A stretch of 64,000 nt of DNA from Deinococcus aestuarii. GTDB taxonomy: Bacteria > Deinococcota > Deinococci > Deinococcales > Deinococcaceae. Under the pieces are notes generated by a model. It did not search any database and was not told the DNA's origin. It worked only from the letters and a program-made list of their open reading frames with translations. Location: NCBI RefSeq assembly GCF_018863415.1, contig NZ_JAHKSN010000001.1:558001-622000 (forward strand), read 5' to 3'. A program made the translations under genes and the position numbers. This document shows positions 1 to 11,033 of this stretch, one piece after another. Position 1 is the stretch's first letter. Every line of letters starts with the position of its first letter.

Positions 1-203
1 CCCTCGACCACCGCCGCCTGCACGTCTCCCAGAAAACCGGTGGAGTACACGTTGAGGGTGTCGATGTCGTACCCCAGGCCGACAGTGAGGGTTCCGCCCC
101 GCTGCTGGGCGAGCGCCATTCCACCTAGCAGAATGGCGGAGGCGGAGAGGAAGCGGGCGGCGTTTCGGATCGCGGAATACTTGGCCTGCCGGGTCGAGTC
201 CAT
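1..203 (-). CDS. ABC transporter substrate-binding protein, family 5 (N-terminal fragment)
   Basis: Only the first 67 codons are in the window; the gene continues past the left edge. The protein starts MDSTRQAKYS, has a hydrophobic signal-like stretch (FLSASAILLGGMALA) and then enters the mature start QQRGGTLTVGLGYDIDTLNVY, which resembles the beginning of oligopeptide/dipeptide-binding proteins (SBP_bac_5), where GGTL is followed by a short strand and a D-x-L/N motif. The ATG is preceded by a good AGGAGG ribosome-binding site. It is divergent from a DUF885-type peptidase and an IclR regulator, which suggests a peptide-uptake and degradation locus. Family assignment rests only on the N-terminus. 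Confidence 0.7.
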   Translation of the reverse strand, partial: MDSTRQAKYSAIRNAARFLSASAILLGGMALAQQRGGTLTVGLGYDIDTLNVYSTGFLGDVQAAVVE

Positions 204-323
204 ACCAAATCCTCCTCGGGAAGGTTGGGGGTCGAACATCCTTCTGATACCGCAGATTCCTGTGATGCAAGGCGAGTGTACGGAGTACCGTTAAGGAAAG
301 TCAAGGAGGCGGGTCATACGACA

Positions 324-338
324 TTCCGCTCTCCGGAA
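324..338. promoter_or_regulatory. putative IclR-type operator, copy 1
   Basis: The 15-bp near-palindrome TTCCGCTCTCCGGAA lies in the divergent intergenic region between the substrate-binding protein and the DUF885 gene. A second copy of the same pattern lies 34 bp downstream. IclR-family regulators bind short palindromes of this size and an IclR gene follows at 1613, so these are candidate operator sites (inference). Confidence 0.5.
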
Positions 339-357
339 TGCTCCCGTCCTAGTTATG

Positions 358-372
358 TTCCACTCTGCGGAA
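358..372. promoter_or_regulatory. putative IclR-type operator, copy 2
   Basis: TTCCACTCTGCGGAA shares the TTCC-R-C-TCT-S-C-GGAA pattern with the copy at 324; the centres are 34 bp apart, about three helical turns. It lies 31 bp before the DUF885 start codon, where a bound repressor or activator could act. Confidence 0.5.
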
Positions 373-402
373 TCTTCGGGTAGGCTGGCGGTGGAGGTTT
401 CT

Positions 403-1599
403 ATGTCCAACGAGGATGTGACCGCTCAGGACCATGAGGTGGGCCGCCGCTTGACTGCCCTGACGGTCGGAATGGACCGGCTGGAGCGCCGCCTCTCACG
501 CGGGCACGGCGTGCTCGACAGCGAGGGGCTCGTCCCGATCTACCTCGGCGACGACCTCGTGCCCGCTCCGAACTACACGGACTGGAACGAGGTCCACGCC
601 GAACTGGCCGCGCTGAACGAGATCGTCCGGGGTTACCCCACCGGGGCGCGCAAGGTTTTTCTGACCGACATGCTGCGCTCGCTACGGACCGCCTCGCGGC
701 TGTTCGAGGGCGAGGAACTCAGCTTCAAGGAGAAGCTCGAACACCTCGTGGGCGTGCCCGCTGAACCCGTCGGCGACGACGCCATGCAGGTCATGCTCGC
801 CGAACTCGAAGCCCTGCTGGAACAGGCGGGGTACCGCCACGGCGCGCTCGCCGAACGTGTCCACCGCTTCGAGGCCGACGGCGCCCTACCTCCCGGCGAC
901 CTGGAAGCCACCTTCCTCGACCTGATGCGCGAGGCCCAGCGCCGCACCGACGCCATGATCTACCCCACCGGGGACTACCACATGGCGCTCAACGCCGTGC
1001 GCGGGGTGCCCTTCACGGCCCGCTGCAACTTCAACGTCGGGCAGATGGACCTGAACGTGGACCTGAACTTCACGCGCTCGGCCCTCAAGCACCTGGTGTG
1101 CCACGAGGTCTTCCCCGGCCACTCCACCCAGCTCCTCTACACCCGGGACGCCGCCGCGAGCGGGGAGAGCACCGCCGACGTGCTGCTGTGCACCACGAAC
1201 GCGGTCACCGGCTGCGTTCAGGAGGGGATCGGCGACCAGGGCATCCACCTGATCGACTGGGTGGAGGACGCGGGGGACGCGGTGCATATGGCCCTGCGCC
1301 GCCTGAGAAGCGCCGCCGCGACGAGTGCCGCGTGGTATCAGATGGGGGACGGCTGGGAGGAGGCGCGCGTCCGCGACTACCTCGAACGCCACAGCTTCGG
1401 GCAGCGCGCGTGGATCGACGGGCGCATCCGCTTCGCCAGCTACAGCTTCCGGGGACCCTTCATCGCCTCGTACTGGCACGGCGACGAGGCCGTCCGCACC
1501 GTCCGCGAGCGGGTGACCGACGAGGAGCGCCCAGCGTTCATCCAGACGCTGTACGGCGAGATGCACTCCCCGCGAAGCCTGCTGATGTTCCAGGCGTGA
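403..1599 (+). CDS. DUF885-type metallopeptidase-like protein
   Basis: The 398-aa product carries HEVFPGH near its middle (about residue 233), the HExxxGH zinc-site motif seen in DUF885 proteins, with a later glutamate-rich segment (VQEGIGDQG) that may complete the site. No signal peptide is visible, so it is probably cytoplasmic. ATG at 403 follows a GGAGGT ribosome-binding site; an upstream in-frame ATG at 355 overlaps the second putative operator and is unlikely. The gene is divergent from a peptide-binding protein and is followed after 13 bases by the IclR regulator, so a role in degrading imported peptides or related amides is plausible but inferred. Confidence 0.7.
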   Translation: MSNEDVTAQDHEVGRRLTALTVGMDRLERRLSRGHGVLDSEGLVPIYLGDDLVPAPNYTDWNEVHAELAALNEIVRGYPTGARKVFLTDMLRSLRTASRLFEGEELSFKEKLEHLVGVPAEPVGDDAMQVMLAELEALLEQAGYRHGALAERVHRFEADGALPPGDLEATFLDLMREAQRRTDAMIYPTGDYHMALNAVRGVPFTARCNFNVGQMDLNVDLNFTRSALKHLVCHEVFPGHSTQLLYTRDAAASGESTADVLLCTTNAVTGCVQEGIGDQGIHLIDWVEDAGDAVHMALRRLRSAAATSAAWYQMGDGWEEARVRDYLERHSFGQRAWIDGRIRFASYSFRGPFIASYWHGDEAVRTVRERVTDEERPAFIQTLYGEMHSPRSLLMFQA

Positions 1600-1612
1600 A
1601 CGCGAGCTATCC

Positions 1613-2401
1613 ATGAGCGAAAACGTGCAAAGCGTCGAGCGGGCGCTCGACCTGATCAACACCATCGTGGACGCGGGGCGGCCTCTCGGGATCGCCGAAC
1701 TCTCCCAGGCGATGGGCCTGGCGCCCAGCACCATCCACCGCATCCTCCAGACGCTGACCGCCAAGGGCTACATCCACCAGGACGCGGGCAGCAAACGCTA
1801 CGACATCGGCCCGGAGATCGTGGAGATCAGCCGCTCGCTGTACCTGCGCTACGACCTCGTCCGCCGCGTCCGCCCATACCTGCAAGAACTCGTGGACCTG
1901 ACGGGCGAGACCGCCCACCTCGCCGAGTTGTACGGCACGAGCGCCATGTACCTCAGCCAGCTCGAACCGCTGAGCATGGTGCGGATGTTCACCACGCCGG
2001 GCTCGGTCACGCCGCTGTATTGCAGCGACGTCGGCAAGCTGTTCCTCGCCGACCTGCCGCCCGCCCGGGTGGAGGACATCCTGCGCAAGACCGGCCTGCG
2101 GCCCCGCACGCCGCACACCATCACCGACCCCGGGCAACTGGAGGAGGCGCTGCAACGGGTGCGCGAACAGGGCTACGCCGAGGACGACGAGGAGCGCGAG
2201 ATCGGCGTACGCTGCCTCTCCGCCCCGATCCTCAACGGCGCCGGGAAGGTCATCGCCGCCATCGGCATCGCCGGACCCAGCGGTCGGGTCATGAAAGAAC
2301 GCCTGCCGGAACTCGCGGGGTACGTCAAGGGCACGGCGGGGCGCGCCGCCACCGAGCTGATCCTGCAACCCCAGCCCGAGACGCAGGGGCAGACCTCGTG
2401 A
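1613..2401 (+). CDS. IclR family transcriptional regulator
   Basis: A 262-aa protein with an N-terminal winged helix-turn-helix (residues about 1-65; PLGIAELSQAMGLAPSTIHR is the HTH) and a C-terminal IclR effector domain containing GxxxPLY-like PLYCSDVGKLFLA and the late motif EIGVRCLSAPILNGAGKVIAAIGIAG. It follows the DUF885 gene by 13 bases without a clear ribosome-binding site, suggesting co-transcription. It probably controls the divergent peptide-uptake locus through the two palindromes at 324 and 358. Its stop TGA overlaps the GTG start of a truncated M24 peptidase gene. Confidence 0.9.
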   Translation: MSENVQSVERALDLINTIVDAGRPLGIAELSQAMGLAPSTIHRILQTLTAKGYIHQDAGSKRYDIGPEIVEISRSLYLRYDLVRRVRPYLQELVDLTGETAHLAELYGTSAMYLSQLEPLSMVRMFTTPGSVTPLYCSDVGKLFLADLPPARVEDILRKTGLRPRTPHTITDPGQLEEALQRVREQGYAEDDEEREIGVRCLSAPILNGAGKVIAAIGIAGPSGRVMKERLPELAGYVKGTAGRAATELILQPQPETQGQTS

Positions 2402-2613
2402 GCCCCTTTGAGCGGCTGGAGATCACGCGGGACGAACATGCCACCAGACGCTGCCAACTTGCCGCAGCGTTGCAAGACGCGCACCTCGACCTGATCTGCG
2501 TGTTCGGCCCGGTGCGCGTGGCATACCTCACCGGCTTCCAAAAGTTCAGCATCGCCTCATCAATGAAGCGTTCCTGCCGGGCGAAGACAGTCAGGAGTTT
2601 GGCAAATTGCTGA
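2398..2613 (+). pseudogene. truncated M24 peptidase (creatinase N-terminal fragment)
   Basis: A GTG overlapping the IclR stop (GTGA) opens a frame starting VSPFERLEITRDEHATRR and reaching DLICVFGPVRVAYLTGF. That is the start of an Xaa-Pro/M24-type protein, where 'xxxLTGF' ends the first strand-loop of the creatinase N-terminal domain. After about residue 48 the similarity stops and the frame runs on through unrelated DNA to a stop at 2613. Translational coupling to the regulator suggests it was once a working member of the locus. The break coincides with the end of an oppositely oriented remnant, so a deletion joined two genes here. Confidence 0.55.
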
Positions 2614-2777
2614 GGTGTGGCCCGAGCACGAGCAGCGGAATCGTACATCAGGCTCATGGCCTCCTCGGTGTTCATCCATTTGGTCCACTGGAAGGTCCTG
2701 TCCTCGTCCACCCAGCCCTGGCGGTCGAGAGCTTCGAGCAGGTTCCAGACCTGTGGGTCATAGCTGTAGCCCACCAC
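2545..2777 (-). pseudogene. DUF6508-like remnant, truncated at its C-terminus
   Basis: On the minus strand the frame reads YDPQVWNLLEALDRQGWV, then TFQWTKWMNTEEAMSLMYDS and PQQFAKLLTVFARQERFIDE. The order W-x-x-W, then LxKLLTxxxRxxRF resembles DUF6508 proteins. The similarity ends at the junction with the M24 fragment. The nearest start is a GTG at 2777; the frame stays open upstream for about 85 bases (ASPEFPKPLASSSPTTIRQT) without an ATG, so the 5' end may be damaged too. Assignment to DUF6508 is from memory of the family pattern. Confidence 0.4.
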
Positions 2778-2859
2778 CTCGAGACTCTTCTCTCCGGTCT
2801 GACGAATCGTTGTGGGCGAACTGGAAGCCAGCGGCTTCGGGAACTCGGGGCTAGCCTGC

Positions 2860-3267
2860 TCTCAGAGCTTCAGAGCGTAGGCATTGCATGCCCGCGCTGG
2901 ATCAACGCTTGAGCAGTTGCGCGGCTGGTCGCTGACTGATCTCCAGCCGGTGCTCGGCGAGGATCGTGGGCTTCAAGTCCACGCGGTTGTGCAGAGTGCC
3001 GCGTGACCGCCTGGGCGGGTCGTTAGTTCGGCGTTCCGCTTCACCATTGAAAAGTATCCGCGGCAAGCGGGTGGTGTCATGAATAAAAATTCTCCCGATG
3101 AACTTCGTGTTCGTCGGGGGGAGTGGTGACACCTTCGCGCGGGCTGCACAAGCCTCGATCCCCAGTGACGCGCGCTCCTTACGGAGTTGCTGTTTTCTTG
3201 TTGTGACGGCCCCGTCCCCCGACGGTCAAAGGCCCTTCGGGCGCAATTCTTCTCCCCACGCCGGGCG
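2860..3267. other. intergenic region without a recognisable gene
   Basis: About 400 bases between the truncated remnants and the ABC exporter. Short open frames exist on both strands but none resembles a known protein or has a convincing start. A hairpin at 3094-3118 is the only structure I can point to. The region probably belongs to the same deletion/insertion-prone stretch. Confidence 0.4.
3094..3118 (-). terminator. possible rho-independent terminator (minus strand)
   Basis: CCCGATGAAC and GTTCGTCGGG form a 10-bp stem with one mismatch and a 5-base loop. Read on the minus strand the stem is followed by AGAATTTTTAT, a T-rich tail. No intact minus-strand gene upstream of it was found. Confidence 0.35.
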
Positions 3268-3273
3268 TACCCT
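3268..3273 (+). promoter_or_regulatory. -10 box TACCCT, leaderless ABC exporter gene
   Basis: TACCCT ends six bases before ATG 3280, the spacing expected for a transcript that starts at or next to the start codon. No ribosome-binding site is present. Confidence 0.5.
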
Positions 3274-3279
3274 ACCCCC

Positions 3280-5099
<1,820 letters not shown>

Positions 5100-5103
<4 letters not shown>

Positions 5104-5279
5104 CGGCCGAACACGCCCGCGTAGATGTCGTCAAGGGTGAGGGTGGTGTTGAGGCCGGGGACGACGATCTCTCCATTGACCGACAATTCGCGGTCGGTCC
5201 AGCTCTCCGCACTGTCCGGCTCCGTCCGCAGGTACTCCCCCTCGCTCATCTCCCAGAAGGTCGGCGCGGGGCCAGTCAT
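5100..5279 (-). CDS. 59-aa protein of unknown function (possible Uma2 C-terminal relative)
   Basis: Starts MTGPAPTFWEMSEGEYLRTE and ends LNTTLTLDDIYAGVFGR. The end resembles the final strand and helix of Uma2-family PDDEXK proteins (LxLxxIYxGV), so it may be a leftover of such a gene, but the catalytic region is absent. It fills exactly the space between two plus-strand genes: its stop overlaps the exporter stop, and its own -10 box (TACCAT, 5286-5291, six bases before the ATG) overlaps that of the divergent aldo/keto reductase. That fit argues for a real gene. Confidence 0.5.
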
Positions 5280-5284
5280 GGCGG

Positions 5285-5291
5285 TATGGTA
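5285..5291. promoter_or_regulatory. overlapping divergent -10 boxes
   Basis: TATGGT (plus, 5285-5290) precedes ATG 5298 by seven bases and TACCAT (minus, 5286-5291) precedes the minus-strand ATG at 5279 by six bases. The two hexamers share five base pairs, so polymerase could open only one direction at a time. Confidence 0.5.
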
Positions 5292-5297
5292 CGCCTC

Positions 5298-6179
5298 ATG
5301 CAGCAGCGGGAGTTTGGCAATACGGGGTTCAGGGTCGGCGTCCTCGGCCTCGGCGCCGGGCAGGTGGGCGCGGAGACGCTGCCGGAAGCGGAGGCGGAGC
5401 GGCTGCTCCACCGCGCCCTCGACCTCGGCATCACCCTGATCGACACGGCGCGCGGCTACGGGCTGAGCGAGGAGAGGATCGGGCGTTTTCTCGCCCACCG
5501 CCGGGACGAGTTCATCCTGAGCACAAAGGGCGGGTACGGCGTGGAGGGCACCCAGGACTGGACGCCCGAGAACATCCGCCGGGGCATCGAGCGCGCCTTG
5601 CGGCGGATGCGAACCGACCGCCTCGACATCTTCCACCTCCACTCGTGCCCACTGGATACCCTGCGCCGCGACGACCTGCTTGCCGAACTCGACCGGGCGC
5701 GGGAGGCGGGACTCATCCGCGTGGCGGCCTACAGCGGCGAGAACGAGGCGCTGGCGTGGGCGGCGGAGTCGGGCCGCTTCGGCAGCCTCCAGACGAGCGT
5801 GAACGTCACCGACCAGTGGAGCCTCCACCACGTCCTGCCCGGCGCGGCGGCCCGCGGCCTGGGGTTGATCGCCAAGCGCCCCATCGCCAACGCCGCCTGG
5901 CAGTTCACAGGGCGCCCGGTGGGCCAATACGCCGAGGTGTACTGGGAACGGTTGCGGACGCTGCGGCTCGACCCCGGCGACCTGGACTGGAACGAGTTCA
6001 CCCTGCGCTTCTCCGCCTTCGCCCCGGGGGTGAGCAGCGCGATTGTCGGCACGGCGCGGGTGGAGAACTTGGAGCGGAACGCCGCCGCCGTGGAGAAGGG
6101 ACCGCTTCCCGCCGAGGTGCTGGAGCGGATCGAGGCGGCCTGGGCCGAGCACGGGCAGGGGTGGGGCGGGGAGGTGTGA
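5298..6179 (+). CDS. aldo/keto reductase
   Basis: 293 aa, NADPH-dependent oxidoreductase of the AKR fold. The catalytic tetrad can be followed: D in LIDTARGYG, Y in the same segment, K in STKGGYG and H in DIFHLHSC. The barrel continues with the usual cofactor loop near the C-terminus (SSAIVGTARVENLERN, matching the I-x-G-x-x-x-x-x-x-N pattern). Substrate unknown. Start chosen at 5298 (MQQREFGNTGFRVGVLGLGA) because AKRs begin with this strand and the -10 box lies seven bases before it; an ATG at 5286 would lie inside the promoter. Confidence 0.9.
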   Translation: MQQREFGNTGFRVGVLGLGAGQVGAETLPEAEAERLLHRALDLGITLIDTARGYGLSEERIGRFLAHRRDEFILSTKGGYGVEGTQDWTPENIRRGIERALRRMRTDRLDIFHLHSCPLDTLRRDDLLAELDRAREAGLIRVAAYSGENEALAWAAESGRFGSLQTSVNVTDQWSLHHVLPGAAARGLGLIAKRPIANAAWQFTGRPVGQYAEVYWERLRTLRLDPGDLDWNEFTLRFSAFAPGVSSAIVGTARVENLERNAAAVEKGPLPAEVLERIEAAWAEHGQGWGGEV

Positions 6180-6204
6180 GGAGCAGCCTGGCGCTGAGCC
6201 TTTC

Positions 6205-6275
6205 CTTTTAGCTCCTCCCCCTTGAGAGGGAAATTGGGACTCGTAGAGCTGCGGAGCAGAGGGGGTGAACGGGCA
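6205..6275 (+). repeat. dispersed repeat, GACTCGTAGAGCTGC family, copy 1
   Basis: Contains CTCCCCCTTGAGAGGG followed by the core GACTCGTAGAGCTGC (6238-6252) and AGAGGGGGTGAAC. The same core is at 22081-22095 and, with one change and inverted, at 21973-21987. It lies between the reductase and murA; the rest of this 236-base gap (to 6415) has no gene. Confidence 0.55.
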
Positions 6276-6415
6276 AGGCATCTCAGCAAACAGCCCGATG
6301 ACTTCCCCTCATCACTCACCGACGAAATTTCAACTCAAGCCAGCCTGACCCGCCCCTCAACAGAACGCGCCCACCTCCATCCCCCGGAAGCGGGCGCGTC
6401 CCCTCATCCCTTCCC

Positions 6416-7699
<1,284 letters not shown>

Positions 7700-7899
7700 G
7701 GCGGTCCTTTCAGTCGCGCGCGGCGCGGGAGGGTCGAGCATGGCGTGAACCCGGGCGCACTCCGCCTGGGCAGAGTGCATCTTACACATGTTGCTCACGG
7801 TACGTCTACGCAGAACCATACGTCTGCCCCACGCCCCGGCGATGTGGCGCGGGTGAGGAACGGGGGACACGTACTCATCCGAGTGCGATGAGGCCTATG

Positions 7900-7928
7900 T
7901 TGAGGGTACTCATGCTGCGTGCTACGCT
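7900..7928 (+). promoter_or_regulatory. sigma-70-type promoter of the RHH gene
   Basis: TTGAGG (7900-7905), a 17-base spacer, then TACGCT (7923-7928), close to the housekeeping consensus. The gene starts at 7975 behind a GAGAGGGG ribosome-binding site, giving a short leader. Confidence 0.6.
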
Positions 7929-7974
7929 GCCCGGGAGACCAAGCCGCCACCAGAGGGCGCCAGAGGGAGAGGGG

Positions 7975-8199
7975 ATGCCCAAAAAGGAACGCAAACGCTT
8001 GCAGGTGGTGATCAGCGAGGAGCAAGACGCCCTGCTCACCCGCACGGCGTATGAGCTGTCGAGCCCCGAGCGACTGATCAGCAAGAGCGAGGTCGTCCGC
8101 CTCGCCATCGAGAAGATCGCCCGCGAACTCGGCGAGGGCGAACACCTCGACGAGTACCGCGCCCTCCTCGACGACGACCCCGGGGACGAGGAAGGGTAG
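7975..8199 (+). CDS. small ribbon-helix-helix protein
   Basis: 74 aa. The segment RKRLQVVISEEQDALLTRTA then SKSEVVRLAIEKIARELGE has the order of a CopG/Arc-type ribbon-helix-helix: a basic strand, helix, turn with S-K-S, second helix. The acidic tail (DEYRALLDDDPGDEEG) is unusual for a pure DNA-binding protein. It may be a regulator or the antitoxin half of a pair, but no toxin gene adjoins it. Divergent from murA and convergent with the NlpC/P60 gene. Confidence 0.6.
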   Translation: MPKKERKRLQVVISEEQDALLTRTAYELSSPERLISKSEVVRLAIEKIARELGEGEHLDEYRALLDDDPGDEEG

Positions 8200-8225
8200 G
8201 CGGGGCCGCAGGCACGCCGCCCCGC
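8200..8225. terminator. hairpin between convergent genes
   Basis: GCGGGGC (8200-8206) pairs with GCCCCGC (8219-8225), starting directly after the RHH stop. No T-run follows, so termination is only a guess. Confidence 0.35.
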
Positions 8226-8247
8226 TCCCGGGACTGAGGACCCTGCG

Positions 8248-9228
8248 CTAGCGACCCGAGGCGTACGTGGCCGGGGGCAACACGCGCCGGGCGCCGAGCA
8301 GGCGCGGGGCCCAGTAGCGGTCGGAGAGCAGGTGGTCCACGACGACCTGACCCCGGTACGAGTTGGCGTTCACGAACTCGTCGTCACCGAGATAGATGCC
8401 GACGTGGGTCACGGCGCCTCCCCCCTCGGTGTCGAAGAAGACGAGATCACCGGGTTGCAGTTCCCCGGGCGCGACGGGCTGCCCGACCTGCGCCTGGTCG
8501 GCGCTGCGGCGGGGCAGATTCAGCCCGAGCGGCGCGAAGACCTGAAGCACCAGCCCGCTGCAATCGAGCCCGGCGGGGGATGCGCCCCCGTAAACGTAGG
8601 GCACCCCCAGGAGCGCCAGGGCCGCGCCGCGCCATTCACTCGGCAGGGCAAAACCCGGGGAGGCGGTCCCGGGAAGGGGCGGCGTCACGGCGGCTCCGGG
8701 AAGCGGCTCGGGGGCGGGCGCGTCGGGTGCCGGGGCCACGGGGACGACCGTGACCGGGAGAGCAGAGGCGGGCACGGGCGTCGGCACCACCGCGACGACC
8801 GGCGCGACAGGGTTCGGCGCGGGCACGAGCAGCACCTGACCGGCCCGCAGCACGCTGCCTTCGGGGAGGGTGTTCGCCGCGAGCAGGGCGTCCACGCTCA
8901 CGCCGAAGCGGCGGGCGAGGGAATACAGCGTCTCTCCCGGCTGCACGGTGTATGGCGGGACCTCCCGCACGCGCAGCACCTGTCCCACCCGCAGCTCGGG
9001 GCCGGTCAGACCGTTCAGGGCGAGGAGCGCCTCAACGCTCAGGCCGTGGGCGCGGGCCAGCCGGAAGGCCGTGTCCCCCGGCTGCACGGTCACGGTGAGC
9101 GGCACTTCCTCCGGAACGGAGGCGGCGGGCGGCAGCGGTCCGGGCCCCGCGCTCGTGAGCGAGGCCCCCGCGGCGGAGGCGAGGGTCAGGAGGGCCAGCG
9201 GCAACAGGAACCGGGAAAAGAACGTCAT
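8248..9228 (-). CDS. LysM / NlpC-P60 (C40) cell-wall hydrolase
   Basis: 326 aa, secreted. An N-terminal signal (FLLPLALLTLASAAGA) is followed by two LysM domains (about residues 46-88 and 93-136; VTVQPGDTAFRLARAHGLSV and YTVQPGETLYSLARRFGVSV), a proline/valine-rich linker, and a C40 domain from about 205. Catalytic residues are C in GGASPAGLDCSGLV and H in VTHVGIYLG. It should cut peptide stems in peptidoglycan. The start is uncertain: ATG 9228 gives a clean signal peptide, but in-frame ATGs at 9261 and 9333 exist and none has a ribosome-binding site. Confidence 0.88.
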   Translation of the reverse strand: MTFFSRFLLPLALLTLASAAGASLTSAGPGPLPPAASVPEEVPLTVTVQPGDTAFRLARAHGLSVEALLALNGLTGPELRVGQVLRVREVPPYTVQPGETLYSLARRFGVSVDALLAANTLPEGSVLRAGQVLLVPAPNPVAPVVAVVPTPVPASALPVTVVPVAPAPDAPAPEPLPGAAVTPPLPGTASPGFALPSEWRGAALALLGVPYVYGGASPAGLDCSGLVLQVFAPLGLNLPRRSADQAQVGQPVAPGELQPGDLVFFDTEGGGAVTHVGIYLGDDEFVNANSYRGQVVVDHLLSDRYWAPRLLGARRVLPPATYASGR

Positions 9229-9261
9229 GCAGTGGGCTCGCAGGGCGCGAAGGACAGTCAT

Positions 9262-9674
9262 GCGGCGCCAGTCGGCACGGCATCCGGAGGGGGAACGCTC
9301 CGCATGAGAGGTGCCCCAAAGGAATTGAAACATCGGCACCGTAACATGCCCGTCCTCGCCCTGCCAACCCCTGCCGAGGGCGTCGCTGTGGGGTTTTCGA
9401 CTTTTCGTGCAGGGAGGGCCCGGCGCTTTCCCCTGCCCCCCTTGCCGAACTCTCCTGCCGGAGGGCAGTGGACCCGTCCCCTCTCCCCCGCGTGACCTCC
9501 CTTACGAAGGAAGAGGGCTTCTTCACGGGGAAGCGAGCCTGAGAGAAGCTCCGCACGCCCCTCTTTCGCCTTTCCGCCTGAATGCCCTTTAGGGAGGGGT
9601 CATCAAACCTCTCATCCCCCGTTGGCGTTTTCATCATGGGGGGAATGGCCCCGACTCGGCGGGCCTGCCCCCCC
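9262..9674. other. intergenic region, no gene seen
   Basis: About 400 bases between the wall hydrolase and the MFS gene. It is rich in purine/pyrimidine tracts and short imperfect inverted repeats (for example CCCTTACGAAGGAAGAGGG), but no coding frame with a plausible start stands out. Confidence 0.4.
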
Positions 9675-9680
9675 TATTCT
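9675..9680 (+). promoter_or_regulatory. -10 box TATTCT, leaderless MFS gene
   Basis: TATTCT ends six bases before GTG 9687; no ribosome-binding site and only a weak -35. Confidence 0.5.
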
Positions 9681-9686
9681 TGACGG

Positions 9687-10994
9687 GTGTTCGCGCGTGT
9701 CTCCGCGTGGCGTGACCGGACGTTCCGCGCGCTGCGTCACTCCCATTACCGCCGCTACTGGTTCTCGCAACTGCTCTCGCTGGTGGGGTCGTGGATGCAG
9801 GCGACCGCGCAGCAGTACCTCGTGCTCGAACTCTCGGGGGGCAGCAGCGCGGCGCTGGGGTACGTGACGGTTGCCCAGTTCCTGCCTAGCCTGCTTCTGT
9901 CGCTCTTCGCGGGGGCGGTGATCGACCGGGTGCCGAGGCGGCGGGTCTTGATCGTCACCCAGCTCGTGCTGCTCTCGACGGCAACGGCGCTGGCGGTCAC
10001 GACCCACCTCGGCGTCGTCTCGCTGGGGCTGGTGATGCTGCTCGCCTTCGTGAGCGGCACGGCGAACGCCTTCGACATGCCCGCCCGGCAGAGCATGGTG
10101 GTGGACTTCGTGCCCCGGGGCGACGTGCCGAACGCGGTGGCCCTGAACAGCCTGTCGTTCAACGTCTCGCGCACGGTGGGGCAGGCCCTCTTCGGGGTGG
10201 TCGCCGCGCTGGGGGTGACCCTGCTCGCGGGCGGCGACCCCGAGCGGCTCTCGCGGCTGGCTCTGCCCTTCTACCTCAACGTGGGGTCCTTTTTCGCGGT
10301 GCTGTTCGTCCTCGCCACCCTGCCCTTCCCCGACCGCGAGTTCGGCGGGCACGGCAGCGTGGCCGAGGACGTGCGCGAGGGGCTGCGGTATGTCCGGGCC
10401 ACCCCCGCCGTGCGGAACGTGATGCTGCTCGTGGGGCTGCTGAGCCTCACCGTCATCAACTTCAACGTGATCATCCCCTACTACGCGCGGGTGGTCTTCG
10501 GGGCGCGGGAGGCGGCCTTCGGGACCCTCAGCGCCGCGTTCGGGGTGGGGGCGATGGCGGGGGCGCTGTGGCAGGCGAGCAAGCCCAACCCGGCGCGCAA
10601 CCTGCGGGTCGGCGCCGTGATCCTGCTCGCGGCGGCGGCGGCCCTCGCCTTCACGCCGGGGCCTGCCCTCGCCACGCCCGTCCTCGCGGTCTGCGGCTTC
10701 GGGATGCTCTCCTTGCTCGTCAGCGCGAACAGCACCGTGCAGCTCACCATTCCCGACCACCTGCGCGGCCGGGTGATGAGCCTGTATTCCTTTGTCCTGG
10801 TGGGGATGGGCCCGCCCGGCGCCCTGCTCGCCAGCACCCTGATCGGCCGCGAGGGCCCGCTGGGTCCCCGCTGGGGGCTGGTGACCCTCGCCGCCCTGGG
10901 CGCGGTGGCGCTGCTCGTCTTGTGGACGCGGCTGCCCCGGCGCGTCACGCCGTCTGCCCCCGCCGCGAGCACCCCCGGTCTTCCCGCCGACTGA
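9687..10994 (+). CDS. MFS transporter (EntS-like)
   Basis: 435 aa, about 12 membrane segments. The N-terminus FRALRHSHYRRYWFSQLLSLVGSWMQ and the loop DRVPRRRVLIVTQ between helices 2 and 3 are typical of the MFS_3 group (enterobactin-exporter-like) of drug or siderophore efflux proteins. No neighbouring biosynthesis genes hint at the substrate. GTG start set by the -10 box at 9675. Confidence 0.85.
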   Translation: MFARVSAWRDRTFRALRHSHYRRYWFSQLLSLVGSWMQATAQQYLVLELSGGSSAALGYVTVAQFLPSLLLSLFAGAVIDRVPRRRVLIVTQLVLLSTATALAVTTHLGVVSLGLVMLLAFVSGTANAFDMPARQSMVVDFVPRGDVPNAVALNSLSFNVSRTVGQALFGVVAALGVTLLAGGDPERLSRLALPFYLNVGSFFAVLFVLATLPFPDREFGGHGSVAEDVREGLRYVRATPAVRNVMLLVGLLSLTVINFNVIIPYYARVVFGAREAAFGTLSAAFGVGAMAGALWQASKPNPARNLRVGAVILLAAAAALAFTPGPALATPVLAVCGFGMLSLLVSANSTVQLTIPDHLRGRVMSLYSFVLVGMGPPGALLASTLIGREGPLGPRWGLVTLAALGAVALLVLWTRLPRRVTPSAPAASTPGLPAD

Positions 10995-11021
10995 GCGCGG
11001 GCCCGGGCGAGGCCCGGCTGT

Positions 11022-11027
11022 TATGCT
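11022..11027 (+). promoter_or_regulatory. -10 box TATGCT, leaderless small membrane gene
   Basis: TATGCT ends six bases before ATG 11034; this supports the tiny downstream gene. Confidence 0.5.
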
Positions 11028-11033
11028 GCGCGC

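Noticed and set aside
633..1764. Long minus-strand open frames opposite the DUF885 gene and similar ones opposite most plus-strand genes
   Set aside because: They are Arg/Ala/Gly-rich translations of the antisense or shifted frames of obvious genes, a normal effect of high G+C; none has a ribosome-binding site, promoter or family match.
2902..3132. Minus-strand 76-codon frame in the gap before the ABC exporter
   Set aside because: No ribosome-binding site, no family resemblance, and a terminator-like hairpin lies inside its 5' end.
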